A model generated the notes under the pieces. It was not told the origin of the DNA. It saw only the letters and a program-made list of their open reading frames with translations, and did no database searches. DNA of 64,000 nt from Croceicoccus hydrothermalis. Its GTDB lineage: Bacteria; Pseudomonadota; Alphaproteobacteria; Sphingomonadales; Sphingomonadaceae. Each line of letters opens with the position of its first letter. The first letter of the stretch is position 1. A program made the translations under genes and the position numbers. This document shows, piece after piece, positions 1-8,957 of this stretch. The stretch covers positions 232,458 through 296,457 of the forward strand of contig NZ_JAIQCI010000020.1 in assembly GCF_022378335.1 (NCBI RefSeq), in the 5' to 3' direction.

Positions 1-615
1 CTGCAGCTCGATATCCTCGCTGATATGGTCGGGCGAGAATTCGTGCATGTAGCTCATCATCGGCAGCACCGCTTCCTGCTGCTGCCACCCTGCCTCCGCC
101 TTGGTCCAGCGCGGGTTGGGATCGTCCGGCGTCGGCTCGTCCTCTGCCGTGGGGACCGGGGCGATGGCTTCCCACCAGGGTAGCGAGCGCAGCCGCTTGT
201 CGGCGGAAAGCAGGCCCAGCAAATGGGTGGTCCCCGAACGCGGCGGACCAGCCACGATGATCGGACGATCAATTTCGATGTCGAGAATTTCCGGGTGGCG
301 CTTGCAGATGTCTTCCACGCGCAGGCGGTCAGCCGCATAGCGTACGAACATGGTCCACAGGCCTGCGCGGCCAACGGGTGAGAGGAATTCATCCTCTTCC
401 ACACATTCGCACCACAGGTCCAGCCGCTCGACAAAGTCCATCGCGCCGAAATCATTGAGGCCGGTCTGGGCCTTGGCGGCACCCATGATGGCCGCAGAAG
501 AGAAGTCGAAACTGGCTTGCGAAGCGGCGGCAAGGGCGGCCTTTTGCGCTTCGTCCAGCACGGGCGCGCGCATGTCTTTGATCTCGAACACCTGGCCCTT
601 GGCGGCTTGTGTCAC
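1..615 (-). CDS. sulfotransferase family protein (partial, runs off left edge)
   Basis: The first 205 residues are visible; the C-terminus lies outside the window. A GTG start at 615 is preceded by a purine-rich GGGAGCAGGAG ribosome-binding site and opens the frame VTQAAKGQVFEI. A 5'-phosphosulfate-binding P-loop, GPPRSGTTH, lies near residues 123-131, as in the PF13469-type sulfotransferases that take sulfate from PAPS. The N-terminal part, with a GLNDFG segment, matches the layout of the second sulfotransferase at 5765 (GLSDFG), so the two are paralogs. It is transcribed divergently from the SDR gene at 751 across a 135-base spacer that carries an inverted repeat. The acceptor molecule is unknown. 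Family assignment is confident; physiological role is not. Confidence 0.85.
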   Translation of the reverse strand, partial: MTQAAKGQVFEIKDMRAPVLDEAQKAALAAASQASFDFSSAAIMGAAKAQTGLNDFGAMDFVERLDLWCECVEEDEFLSPVGRAGLWTMFVRYAADRLRVEDICKRHPEILDIEIDRPIIVAGPPRSGTTHLLGLLSADKRLRSLPWWEAIAPVPTAEDEPTPDDPNPRWTKAEAGWQQQEAVLPMMSYMHEFSPDHISEDIELQ

Positions 616-674
616 TTGCTCCTGCTCCCTCACTGCATCCTGTCTCCGATTACTCGTAGATGCGGAGGCGGGTA

Positions 675-696
675 ATCTTTGCCCTACCGAAAGATA
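675..696 (-). promoter_or_regulatory. inverted repeat / candidate operator in divergent promoter
   Basis: ATCTTT (675-680) and AAAGAT (690-695) form a perfect 6-bp inverted repeat around GCCCTACCG. Read on the minus strand this is TATCTTTCGGTAGG, a version of the CTATC-N4-GGTxGG motif found upstream of four other units in the window (27208, 29472, 37043, 44508). It lies between the divergent genes starting at 615 and 751, so a protein bound here could control both. Confidence 0.4.
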
Positions 697-750
697 TGCT
701 GCGCGACAGGCAAATGCCGTTAGATCGAATGGGGAGAGGATAACGCCGAG

Positions 751-1536
751 ATGACAGACAAGCTGTTCGATCTGACAGGTAAGGTGGCGCTGGTAACCGG
801 CGCGAACTCCGGTCTGGGCTTCGGTTTTGCCGAAGGGCTGGCACGGGCTGGCAGCGACCTGGTCATCTGGGGCCGGCGCAAGGAAGCGAATGAGCAGGCA
901 GCCGAAAAGCTGCGCGCACTGGGCGTCAAGGTTCATTCCTCCGAAGTGGATGTGACCGACGAGGCGCAGATCGTAGCCGGCGTGGCCGATGCACTGGCCG
1001 CAATGGGGCGCATAGATACCGCGGTCGCCAATGCAGGGATCGCCAGCGCCAAGCCTTTCATCGAAATGGATGCCGACACTTACAACTCGCTGATGGCCGT
1101 GAACCAGCACGGGGTGGTGTTTACCTTGCGAGAAGTGGCCAAACACATGGTTGCCCGCGCCGAGGCAGGCGATCCGGGCGGTTCGATGATCCTATGCGGC
1201 AGCGGTTCCATATTCCAGGGCGTGCCCACGCTGACGCATTATGGCGCGGCCAAGGGGGCGCTGGCGGCCTTGTCAAAAGGACTCGCCGCCGAACTTGGGC
1301 CGTATGGTATTCGCTGCAACGTCATCGCGCCCGGCTTTATCATTACCGAAATGACCATGGCCGATCCGGAGTACGGCCAGATGCTGGCCGATGCCGTTGC
1401 CGCCAAGGCACCCATCGGGCGCGCTGGCATGCCTGACGATCTGTGGGGCGCGGTGGTTTATCTCGCCAGCGACCTTTCGCGCTATCACACCGGCGACACG
1501 CTGGTGATCGATGGCGGGAAAATGTTCAACAACTAG
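751..1536 (+). CDS. SDR family NAD(P)-dependent oxidoreductase
   Basis: This is a classical short-chain dehydrogenase of 261 residues. The cofactor motif TGANSGLG lies at residues 16-23, NAG follows near residue 90, and the catalytic YGAAK has Tyr164 and Lys168 with a preceding serine-rich strand (CGSGSIF). It would interconvert an alcohol and a ketone with NAD(P); the substrate cannot be read from sequence. It is the first gene of a tightly spaced + strand operon reaching 9486 that contains three more SDR genes, which suggests several sequential alcohol oxidations or ketone reductions on one carbon skeleton. The closest look is to the FabG/glucose dehydrogenase-like group. Confidence 0.9.
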   Translation: MTDKLFDLTGKVALVTGANSGLGFGFAEGLARAGSDLVIWGRRKEANEQAAEKLRALGVKVHSSEVDVTDEAQIVAGVADALAAMGRIDTAVANAGIASAKPFIEMDADTYNSLMAVNQHGVVFTLREVAKHMVARAEAGDPGGSMILCGSGSIFQGVPTLTHYGAAKGALAALSKGLAAELGPYGIRCNVIAPGFIITEMTMADPEYGQMLADAVAAKAPIGRAGMPDDLWGAVVYLASDLSRYHTGDTLVIDGGKMFNN

Positions 1537-1547
1537 GAGCCTCCATC

Positions 1548-2054
1548 GTGTTTTCCCGCCCGAAGGCAAGGCATAGCCAGAACGCCTATGTGACCAACGA
1601 TCTCGATCGCGCGCTGTCCATCTGGCGGAATGATTACGGGGTTCCCGAATTCTACGTGTTCGAGAATGATACGCCGGGCCTGGTCTCGTCACCGGAATAC
1701 CGGATGAAGATCGCTCTTGCCAATGTGGGCGGGCTGGAAATCGAACTGATCGAGCCTCTGCCCGGACTTGCCCCCATGCACGCCGAAGTTCTGCCGCAGG
1801 ACGGCAGCTTTGCAATGTGCTTCCATCACGCCGCCCTGCGGGTCGACGGCGAGCTTGCCGATTTCGAGGAATACATGGCCTCGCTCGATCCCGCTGTGCA
1901 TCCGGTTGTGTGGAGCGGTGGGCTAGGAGACCTGATGCGTTACACCTACACTGATGAGCGGGCGACCCTGGGCCATTATCTGGAGCACGTCTGGTTCGAT
2001 GCCGGAATGTACGAACAGATGGCCTCTGCCATACCCGTATATCCGGCGCGTTGA
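1548..2054 (+). CDS. VOC family protein (glyoxalase-like)
   Basis: A 168-residue protein with the vicinal-oxygen-chelate fold. It begins with the usual betaalpha unit (NAYVTNDLDRALSIWRNDYG) and has a metal-ligand-type Glu in the strand GLEIELIEPL. I chose GTG 1548 because GGAG sits 9 bases upstream and the gene then begins 11 bases after the SDR stop; the frame is open further upstream but overlaps the SDR gene. VOC proteins include epimerases, lyases and ring-cleaving dioxygenases, so the reaction is open. It resembles the VOC protein at 8947 and, more distantly, the methylmalonyl-CoA epimerase at 48203. Confidence 0.75.
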   Translation: MFSRPKARHSQNAYVTNDLDRALSIWRNDYGVPEFYVFENDTPGLVSSPEYRMKIALANVGGLEIELIEPLPGLAPMHAEVLPQDGSFAMCFHHAALRVDGELADFEEYMASLDPAVHPVVWSGGLGDLMRYTYTDERATLGHYLEHVWFDAGMYEQMASAIPVYPAR

Positions 2055-2056
2055 GC

Positions 2057-2842
2057 ATGGCTCTGGCACTCCTCAACTTTCGCGACCTTGGCGGCATGCA
2101 GGCTCAGGGTGGCCTGGTGCGCAGCGGCGCGCTGTTCCGGGCGGAAGGCCCGGCCAACTTTACGCCGGATCATGAGGCGGAGCTGAAATCGCTGGAGATC
2201 GGTTACATTTTCGATCTGCGTTCCGCGAAAGAACGCGAAGCCCATCCGCACGATTGGCAGGATGCGGATTGCCGCTGGCTGGGCCTCGATGTGAACGCAG
2301 ACCTTCGGGTGTTCGGCCATGACGGCCGCGAACGCCTGAGCCTTGGCGAAGATGTGCAACTGGCGATCGACATCATGTGCGAAACCTATCGCGAGATTCC
2401 CGATGCGCTTGCGCCGCACTGGGAAACGGTGGGCACCTGCCTGCTGGAAGGCAGGCCTGCGATGGTCAACTGCACGGCCGGCAAGGATCGCACCGGCGTT
2501 GCCGTTGCCGTGCTGCTGGAGATGCTGGGCGCCCCACGCGAGGCGATCCTGAACGACTATGCCCAATCGGACATCTTTGGCGAGAACCTTCGCCGCAGCG
2601 GTTCGCTGGAGCAAGGCTTTCGTTCCAGTTTCGGATTCATGCCCAGCCCGGAACAGGTCGATGCGCTGATCGGGGTTCGCCGCGAATACCTGGCTTGCGC
2701 CTGGGAACAGATCGAAACCAAACACAAGACCGTAGGGCGCTATCTCGCCGATGCCGGTCTTGCCGAGGACATGCAAATTGAGCTGCGACGCTTGCTGGTA
2801 ACGCAAGGCGTCTCGCCTTCATATCAAGGAGAACTATCATGA
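2057..2842 (+). CDS. tyrosine-protein phosphatase (PF13350-type)
   Basis: A 261-residue protein with the PTP signature NCTAGKDRTG, giving Cys139 and Arg145 in a CX5R loop. An N-terminal NFRDLGG motif is typical of the Y_phosphatase3 group, which includes phosphatases acting on phosphotyrosine and phosphoinositides. ATG 2057 follows directly after the VOC stop; a TTG at 2051 is an alternative. The following gene overlaps it by ATGA (2839). A phosphatase inside a catabolic operon is unusual. It could act on a phosphorylated small-molecule intermediate rather than on protein, and a kinase of the APH family is encoded at 19266. Family is clear; substrate is not. Confidence 0.85.
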   Translation: MALALLNFRDLGGMQAQGGLVRSGALFRAEGPANFTPDHEAELKSLEIGYIFDLRSAKEREAHPHDWQDADCRWLGLDVNADLRVFGHDGRERLSLGEDVQLAIDIMCETYREIPDALAPHWETVGTCLLEGRPAMVNCTAGKDRTGVAVAVLLEMLGAPREAILNDYAQSDIFGENLRRSGSLEQGFRSSFGFMPSPEQVDALIGVRREYLACAWEQIETKHKTVGRYLADAGLAEDMQIELRRLLVTQGVSPSYQGELS

Positions 2843-3699
2843 AAACTGGCGGTGTAATCGGCCTTGGCGGCATTGGCGGAGGCGTGGCCCAATGCCTTCA
2901 GCGGTCTGGCCAACTTTCGGCAATCTTCGATGTGCGCGCAGAAGCCGCAGAGCGGGTGCCCGGTGCGCCGCCAATGTCGGCAACGCCGCGCGATCTGGCA
3001 GCGGCATCCGATTGCGTGCTGATCGCCGTGCTGAACGGCGCCCAGACGATCGATGTGCTTTCCGGCCCCGATGGCGTTCTGGCTGCGGGCAAGCCCGGGC
3101 AAACCGTGATCCTGCTGTCGACAATCTCCATGTCTGATCTGGAAACATCGCAGAAGCTGTGCGCGGATGCCGGTGTGACGCTGATCGATTGCGGCGTAAC
3201 CAACGGGCCCAAGTCGGGCGAGAACGGCCTGATCTGTCTTGCAGGCGGCAGCGAAGAGGACATGGCCAAGGCCAAGCCCATTTTCGATGGCTTTGCCGGA
3301 CAGGTCATTCACATGGGTGGACCGGGCACAGGCATGGCGGCCAAGATCGCGCGCAACACCACGTTCTTCGGCTGTATCCGGGCAGGGTACGAAGGCGCGG
3401 TGATCGCCCGCAATTACGGTGTAGACCTGAACCAGCTGCGCATGGCCCTTTCGGGCGATCCCAACGCGGGTGGCGGCCTGGAAGGCGCCCTGTCCATGGA
3501 AATCCGCCCCGATCCCGAAGGTAATGAGCAGGAAACGGGCATCCGCAACTATTTCAAGGGGCTGATGATCAAGGATCTGGAAGTTGCCATCGAAGAGGCC
3601 GCCAAGTTCGGTGTGCGACTGCCGATGATCGAACTGATCCGCGACAACGCCGATTCCACCTCTGGCCTGGAATATCGCAAGGGCCAGCCGCTCGATTGA
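2839..3699 (+). CDS. NAD(P)-dependent oxidoreductase, beta-hydroxyacid dehydrogenase family
   Basis: A 286-residue member of the 6-phosphogluconate/3-hydroxyisobutyrate dehydrogenase family. The Rossmann glycine motif GLGGIGGG begins at residue 8. A substrate-binding GVTNGPKSGENG stretch and the catalytic-lysine region GTGMAAKIARN follow at the usual spacing. It would oxidise a beta-hydroxy acid or reduce an imine or semialdehyde. ATG overlaps the phosphatase stop and has AAGGAGAACT upstream. It is distinct from the true 3-hydroxyisobutyrate dehydrogenase candidate at 44576, so its substrate probably belongs to the local pathway. Confidence 0.85.
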   Translation: MKTGGVIGLGGIGGGVAQCLQRSGQLSAIFDVRAEAAERVPGAPPMSATPRDLAAASDCVLIAVLNGAQTIDVLSGPDGVLAAGKPGQTVILLSTISMSDLETSQKLCADAGVTLIDCGVTNGPKSGENGLICLAGGSEEDMAKAKPIFDGFAGQVIHMGGPGTGMAAKIARNTTFFGCIRAGYEGAVIARNYGVDLNQLRMALSGDPNAGGGLEGALSMEIRPDPEGNEQETGIRNYFKGLMIKDLEVAIEEAAKFGVRLPMIELIRDNADSTSGLEYRKGQPLD

Positions 3700-3724
3700 G
3701 CGTGGGTACATACAAGTCGAGGGA

Positions 3725-4114
3725 ATGAACATGAGTGAAAATGCTTGGGACAAGGGACTAGAGGTTTTCGATGCTGTCTATGGAGACGGCTTTTCCGCGA
3801 TGATGAAGGGGCAGGAAAACAGCCGCTTCTCACGCGAGATTATCGAGAACCAGTTCGGCAACCTGTGGGCGGACGAAGCGCTAACCATCCGTGAAAAGCG
3901 GCTGCTGGTACTGGGTGCCACAACCATGCTGGGGAGGCAGGATCTGATCGAGATCCAGATGATGGGCGCGCTTGGCAACAACGAGTTCACCGAAGAGGAA
4001 CTGGCACTGATTCCGCACTTCATGCTGTTCTATGCCGGGGCCGGTAACTGCACCTCGCTGGTGCGAGGGATCGAAGCGGCTAAGGCGCGCCTTGCGGAAA
4101 TGAAGAAGGACTGA
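3725..4114 (+). CDS. carboxymuconolactone decarboxylase family protein
   Basis: A 129-residue all-alpha protein resembling gamma-carboxymuconolactone decarboxylases: an N-terminal helix, the segment FGNLWADEALTIREKRLLVLG and a C-terminal helix. The AhpD-type CXXC pair is absent, so a peroxidase role is unlikely. It may decarboxylate or isomerise a ring-cleavage product, or act as a lactone-handling protein. Starts at 3725 and 3731 are both possible. It sits between two oxidoreductases in the operon. Confidence 0.75.
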   Translation: MNMSENAWDKGLEVFDAVYGDGFSAMMKGQENSRFSREIIENQFGNLWADEALTIREKRLLVLGATTMLGRQDLIEIQMMGALGNNEFTEEELALIPHFMLFYAGAGNCTSLVRGIEAAKARLAEMKKD

Positions 4115-4120
4115 GCCGAC

Positions 4121-4960
4121 ATGCGCGATCTGCCCCGCCTGCCGCTGGATGCCAATGCCTTCCGCGAGCGTTATGGGCCCTGGGCCGTGATCGCTGGCGC
4201 TTCCGAAGGCACCGGCGAGTGTTATGCCCGCCAACTGGCGGAAATGGGCATCAACCTGATGCTGGTTTCGCGCCGGGAGGAGGCGCTGGAGGCTTTGGGC
4301 AAGGAACTGGCGGAAGAACATGGAATTGAATTCCGGGCCTATGCACAGGACCTGACAGAGCCTGATGCGGGTTTGAAAATCGTCGCCGCCGCTGCGGGCC
4401 TCGATGTCGGGCTTTACATCTCCAACGCCGGGGCAGACGGATTTGCCGCTTTCTTTGAAGACAGCACCGAGAATGCGCACCGGCTGGTGATGATGAATAT
4501 CACCACCCTGATCGATGCCGCCAACGGCTTTGGCAAGCGGTTGCTCGCGCGTGGCAAGGATGGAAAGGGGCGCGGTGGCATCATCGTGATGGCGTCAGGC
4601 GCTGGGCTTGGCGGTCAACCCAACCTGGCCATGTATTCAGCGACCAAGGCGTTCGAGATAAATTTCGCGGAGTCTCTCTGGGCCGAATATCACGAGCGCG
4701 GCATCGACGTGCTGGGCGTGGCGGCCCCGATCATGCGCACCCCGACATTGCTGCGGATGGTTCCCGAAGGCTTCGACACGTCCGACACCTTCGATCCGGC
4801 TGACGTTACGCACAATGCGCTGGCCGGGTTGCTGGCGGGGGAGCCGATCCAGATCATTCCCGACGGACCGGGCGCGGAAAAGCAGCCGCAGGTAGAGGCA
4901 GATCGCAAGGCCCGCCTGATCGGCTTCGTGGAATTCAACAAGACATTTACCGGAGGATAA
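4121..4960 (+). CDS. SDR family oxidoreductase (17beta-HSD12/DltE-like)
   Basis: A 279-residue short-chain dehydrogenase with a variant cofactor motif GASEGTG at residues 26-32, a following VSRREEALE segment typical of NADP-preferring members, and a catalytic YSATK. The longer N-terminal lead and the RRE motif resemble the group that includes very-long-chain 3-ketoacyl reductases and 17beta-hydroxysteroid dehydrogenase 12. It begins 6 bases after the preceding stop. The resemblance suggests a bulky hydrophobic substrate, but that is inference. Confidence 0.85.
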   Translation: MRDLPRLPLDANAFRERYGPWAVIAGASEGTGECYARQLAEMGINLMLVSRREEALEALGKELAEEHGIEFRAYAQDLTEPDAGLKIVAAAAGLDVGLYISNAGADGFAAFFEDSTENAHRLVMMNITTLIDAANGFGKRLLARGKDGKGRGGIIVMASGAGLGGQPNLAMYSATKAFEINFAESLWAEYHERGIDVLGVAAPIMRTPTLLRMVPEGFDTSDTFDPADVTHNALAGLLAGEPIQIIPDGPGAEKQPQVEADRKARLIGFVEFNKTFTGG

Positions 4961-4964
4961 GCGC

Positions 4965-5765
4965 ATGCGCAGGCTGGAAGGAAAGATTGCCATCGTCACC
5001 GGCGGGGGCGGAGGGATCGGATCAGCCGTCGCGCGCCGCATCGTCTCAGAAGGCGGCAAGGTCGCCATTGCCGATGTGTTCGAGGACAGCGCGAAGGCCG
5101 CTGCCGATCCGCTGGGCGATGCTGCGCTGGCGGTTCAGTTCGATGCTGCCGACCCTGCTTCGATAGAGGCGATGGTGCAGGCCACCGTCGACCATTTTGG
5201 CGGTCTGGACATCCTGCACAACAATGCCGCGATGACCGATCCGGCCAAGCATCCGCTCGACACCACACCGGTCGATATCCCCATCGAGATCTGGGACGAG
5301 ATCATCGATATCAACCTGCGCGGATACCTGCTGGGCTGCAAATATGCGATCCCGCACATGATCGCGCGCGGTGGTGGCTCCATCATCAACACGGCATCGA
5401 ACAGTGGCGTTGCCGGAGACCTTGCCAGGGTTGCCTATGGCGCATCCAAAGGCGGCATCATCACCTTGTCGAAGTATGTCGCCACACAATACGGCAAGCA
5501 GAACATTCGCTGCAATTCCGTGTCTCCCGGCGTTGTATTGACCGCGGCACTCGAAGCGACGGTGCCGGGCCTCAAGGAAGTGATCCAGCGGCATATCCTG
5601 ACGCCTGAATTCGGCACGCCAGATGATATCGCGGCGCTGGTCGCCTTCCTCGCTTCGGAAGAGAGCCGTTACATCACGGGTGAGAACATATCGATCTCTG
5701 GCGGGGGCCTGTCGCACCAGCCGCATTATGCCGATCTGCTGGCGATGATGGAACAGCATCTGTGA
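4965..5765 (+). CDS. SDR family oxidoreductase
   Basis: A 266-residue classical SDR with TGGGGGIG at residues 12-19, HNNAAM and a catalytic YGASK. The C-terminal ENISISGGGLSHQPHYADL resembles that of the minus-strand SDR at 9499 (IPIDGGVTAHQPSYADF), so these two are close paralogs and may share a substrate class. The preceding gene ends 4 bases upstream and the next overlaps by TGATG. NAD-dependent alcohol oxidation is the most likely role. Confidence 0.88.
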   Translation: MRRLEGKIAIVTGGGGGIGSAVARRIVSEGGKVAIADVFEDSAKAAADPLGDAALAVQFDAADPASIEAMVQATVDHFGGLDILHNNAAMTDPAKHPLDTTPVDIPIEIWDEIIDINLRGYLLGCKYAIPHMIARGGGSIINTASNSGVAGDLARVAYGASKGGIITLSKYVATQYGKQNIRCNSVSPGVVLTAALEATVPGLKEVIQRHILTPEFGTPDDIAALVAFLASEESRYITGENISISGGGLSHQPHYADLLAMMEQHL

Positions 5766-6934
5766 TGAGCGAACCGCTGACCGTTGCAGGGATGGAGGCA
5801 GCAGCGCGCGCTGCCACGGGCCTTTCGGATTTCGGCCCGGATACCGGTTGGCGAGAGGGATTTGAAAGACTGGTTGCGGCGGTCGAGGCGATGGGACCGA
5901 ACGACCAGCTGCGGCACCTGGCGACGCAGAATATCGTCGGTCAGCTCGCCACGCGCCTGCACTTTGTCGAGGATGATCGCAATCATCCAGAGATAGCGCA
6001 GCAAGACGTGGGCGATCCGCTGATCGTGATAGGCCTGCCGCGCACCGGCACCACCATTACTTACGATCTGCTGTGCCTCGATCCCGAGGCGCGCGCTCCG
6101 CGCGAATGGGAATGGTACATTCCCTGGCCACCAACCGATGCCGCCACTTTCGACAGCGATCCGCGTATTGCGCAGGTCACTGCCATGTATGACAACTGGC
6201 TCAAGCATGCGCCGCAACTGCTTGATATCCAGCGGTTCGATTGCACCCAACCGGGTGAATGCAACCACGGCATGCAATATCACTTTGCCAGCACCAATTT
6301 CCCCGCCGAACTTGGCGTTCCGGACTATGCCGACTGGCTGCGCGCCAGCGATGCACCGGGGCAATATGTCTCGCACAAGCGGCTGCTGCAGAATTTCCAG
6401 TGGAAGGGGCCGCGCGGGCGCTGGACGCTGAAATCGCCGCAGCACCTGTTCGATCTTCCGGCTCTGCTGGAGGCCTATCCCGGCGCAATGCTGGTTTGGA
6501 CGCACCGCGATCCGGCGCTGACTTTCTCTTCCCTCTCCAGCTTCATCGCAGGCTTCCTGGCTGCCTTTGGCGGCGACAAGGACAAAGCGGCAATCGGGCG
6601 CGACGTGGTGGAGACCTGGATTGCCGCGATGAACCGCGCGCTGGCCGCGCGCGCAGATCCGGCAATCGACGAGCGGATCATAGACCTTGCGCACAAGGAC
6701 GTGGTGGCAGACCCGAAGGCGGCAATCAGGCGCATCTACGACAAGTTCGGTCTGACCTTCTCCGAAGATCACGCGCGCCGCATCGACCATTTTCTGGCCG
6801 ACAATCCGGCAGCCAAACGGATGGGCAAGCACAAGCACTCGCCGGAGCAATACGGCATCGACGTGGCCGAGGTGCGCGAGCGGATGGCGGATTATTACGA
6901 CCGCTTCGGCAATCTTCTGGGGAAACCACAATGA
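5765..6934 (+). CDS. sulfotransferase family protein
   Basis: A complete 389-residue paralog of the partial gene at the left edge. The PAPS-binding loop GLPRTGTT lies at residues 90-97 and a 3'-phosphate-binding candidate, WTHRDPALTFSS, lies near residue 245. ATG 5765 overlaps the SDR stop as TGATG; a GTG at 5762 is an alternative. PAPS-dependent transfer to a hydroxyl is the family reaction. No PAPS-synthesis genes (cysD/N/C) are visible in the window. Because it is translationally coupled to two SDRs, it may modify the same hydroxylated compound, or use the fold for another purpose. Confidence 0.85.
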   Translation: MSEPLTVAGMEAAARAATGLSDFGPDTGWREGFERLVAAVEAMGPNDQLRHLATQNIVGQLATRLHFVEDDRNHPEIAQQDVGDPLIVIGLPRTGTTITYDLLCLDPEARAPREWEWYIPWPPTDAATFDSDPRIAQVTAMYDNWLKHAPQLLDIQRFDCTQPGECNHGMQYHFASTNFPAELGVPDYADWLRASDAPGQYVSHKRLLQNFQWKGPRGRWTLKSPQHLFDLPALLEAYPGAMLVWTHRDPALTFSSLSSFIAGFLAAFGGDKDKAAIGRDVVETWIAAMNRALAARADPAIDERIIDLAHKDVVADPKAAIRRIYDKFGLTFSEDHARRIDHFLADNPAAKRMGKHKHSPEQYGIDVAEVRERMADYYDRFGNLLGKPQ

Positions 6935-7707
6935 GCGTTCTGGATCGCTTCCGTCTCGACGGGCGCACCGCCATTCTCACCGGCGTTGGCCCTGGCGTGG
7001 GAGAGCACGTGGCCAAGGCCTTTGCCGAACTGGGCGCGAACGTCGTCATCTCGGCCCGTTCGCAGGACCGGCTGGACCGGATCGCACAGGAGATCAACGC
7101 GCTGGATGGCGGACGCGCGCTGGCCGTGGCCGTCGACGCGGGAGAGCGCGCCGATCTGGAAAACCTTGTAACCAAGGCGCACGAGGCTTTCGGGCCGATT
7201 CATATCATTTTCAACAATGCCGCCGCCGGCGTGGTCTACGCGCATGATGGCGGGTTGTGGGCCAACACCGACGAGGTGTGGAAGACGGCGATGGATGTGA
7301 ATGTCCTTGCCACCTGGCGTCTGGCCGAGCTGACCGCACAGGAGATGGAAGCGCATGGCAAGGGCGTGATCATTTCCGTGCAAAGCTGCGGTGGCTTTAC
7401 CCCGATCCCGCCTGCTGTTGCCTACGGCGTCAGCAAGGCAGCGCTGGCTTTCCTCACCCGCTCGCTCGCCAAGGCGCTGGCGCCGCACACGCGGGTGAAC
7501 GCCCTTTGCGTCGGCTCGATGAGTCCCGACGGGCAGGAGGCCGAAATTCACAAGGGACTGGGCCTGGCAGAGCGCAATGCGATCAAGCGGTTCGGCGCTG
7601 CCGACGAAGCCGTGGGCGCAGCCATCCTGCTGGCCAGCGATGCTTCCAGCTATACCACCGGTAGCACCGTGTTCGTGGAAGGCGGAAGGGTGGGAACGGT
7701 GGCATGA
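6931..7707 (+). CDS. SDR family oxidoreductase
   Basis: A 258-residue SDR whose glycine motif reads TGVGPGVG (residues 17-24), followed by NNAAAG and a catalytic YGVSK. ATG 6931 overlaps the sulfotransferase stop (ATGA); the frame stays open upstream only because of overlap with that gene. The C-terminal GSTVFVEGG is typical of the FabG-like group. Fourth SDR of this operon. Confidence 0.88.
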   Translation: MSVLDRFRLDGRTAILTGVGPGVGEHVAKAFAELGANVVISARSQDRLDRIAQEINALDGGRALAVAVDAGERADLENLVTKAHEAFGPIHIIFNNAAAGVVYAHDGGLWANTDEVWKTAMDVNVLATWRLAELTAQEMEAHGKGVIISVQSCGGFTPIPPAVAYGVSKAALAFLTRSLAKALAPHTRVNALCVGSMSPDGQEAEIHKGLGLAERNAIKRFGAADEAVGAAILLASDASSYTTGSTVFVEGGRVGTVA

Positions 7708-8957
7708 CCAACCCGCTCTATACGCCAGATCAGGAAGCGGTAGAGAAACTGGCGCTGCGCCTGATCGAGCGGGCAGATGTGCGGGCTGCGCGCGAGCAGG
7801 CGCGCCACGGAATGCTGGCCGATCCCACCGCCGCGACGGTGGATGGCAACCTGGCGCTAGATCGCGCGCTCAATCAATGGGTGCTCGGGCTGGCCATGCG
7901 CGAGGCGAATGGCGATACCGCCGATCCGCGCGTGGTCTGGAATGTGTCGAATCCGCCGCGCCGGTGGTTTGGCCACGTCTATCACGGCGCCGCCGTGGCG
8001 GTGGACAATCCCGACAATTTCAACCGCGAAATCCCGATTGACGGGGAAGGTCACTATCGCATCGATTTGCGCTTTTCCGCCGATCCGCCGCAGTTCAGCG
8101 TGGTGATCGAGATGGAGCCGGACCATCACGCCGGTCTGGGCCACAACATCGGTGCGCTGACATTGCAGGACTTGCGCCCGCATTGCGATAGCGAAGGCCG
8201 CGTTTCGGTAACTGTGGGGCCGAAAAGGGGCGGGCCGCTGCACTTGCAATCGCGCCCCGGCCGCATCCAGATCTACACCCGCGATAGTCAGTGCGACTGG
8301 AACCAGTTACCAGCCGAGGTTAGCGTGGAGCGCCTTGATCCGCCGGCGGACTGGCAAGCCCGCAGCGAAGACGAGATCGCCGCGACCATTATCGCCGACA
8401 TGCCCGCCTGGGTCCGCTTCTGGCGCGGCTTCAAGGACGATTTCCTTGGTTTTCCCGAACCCAATCGGCTTGTCGGGCCAAACGGTCGCGACGGGAACTG
8501 GGGGTATCTGGCAGGTGGCCGCTTCGCGCTTGGCGATGATGAGGCGCTGCTGATCACGCTTGATCCGGCAGACAGTTATTACACCGGTTTCCAGATCACC
8601 GATCCGTGGACCATCGCGCCCGATCCCATGCTGCGTCTTGCCAGCCTGAACAAGGCGCAGGTGACGCCCAATGCCGATGGCACGGTGACATATGTGCTGG
8701 CGCTGGCCGATCCGGGCGTCGCCAACTGGATCGATACCTGCGGCCTGCACGAAGGCTGGATGCTGACCCGGTGGCAAGGGGTGCCCGCCGATGCGGACCT
8801 TGCCAGCATGATCCGCGAAGTGCGCCTGACGACGATCAATGAATTGCCGGAAGGCATACCGACCATCGACCTGGCCGGTCGCCGCCGCCAGATTGCCACA
8901 CGCGCGCAGGCTTTTGCCCGGCGCACCAGCGAGGGAGGATGGACCGATGCAGCCTGA
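7704..8957 (+). CDS. DUF1214-like domain protein
   Basis: A 417-residue protein of unknown function. The C-terminal third carries the DUF1214-like pattern: DSYYTGFQITDPW, then LASLNKAQ, a DADG-like turn, and DPGVANWIDTCGLHEGWMLTRW. A paralog lies at 15065 with the same order of motifs. The N-terminal half is alpha/beta and has no recognised active-site motif; no signal peptide is visible. It overlaps the SDR stop by ATGA and the VOC gene by 11 bases, so it is translated with the pathway enzymes. Proteins with this domain are common in sphingomonad and mycobacterial degradation clusters, but I know of no assigned reaction. Confidence 0.7.
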   Translation: MTNPLYTPDQEAVEKLALRLIERADVRAAREQARHGMLADPTAATVDGNLALDRALNQWVLGLAMREANGDTADPRVVWNVSNPPRRWFGHVYHGAAVAVDNPDNFNREIPIDGEGHYRIDLRFSADPPQFSVVIEMEPDHHAGLGHNIGALTLQDLRPHCDSEGRVSVTVGPKRGGPLHLQSRPGRIQIYTRDSQCDWNQLPAEVSVERLDPPADWQARSEDEIAATIIADMPAWVRFWRGFKDDFLGFPEPNRLVGPNGRDGNWGYLAGGRFALGDDEALLITLDPADSYYTGFQITDPWTIAPDPMLRLASLNKAQVTPNADGTVTYVLALADPGVANWIDTCGLHEGWMLTRWQGVPADADLASMIREVRLTTINELPEGIPTIDLAGRRRQIATRAQAFARRTSEGGWTDAA

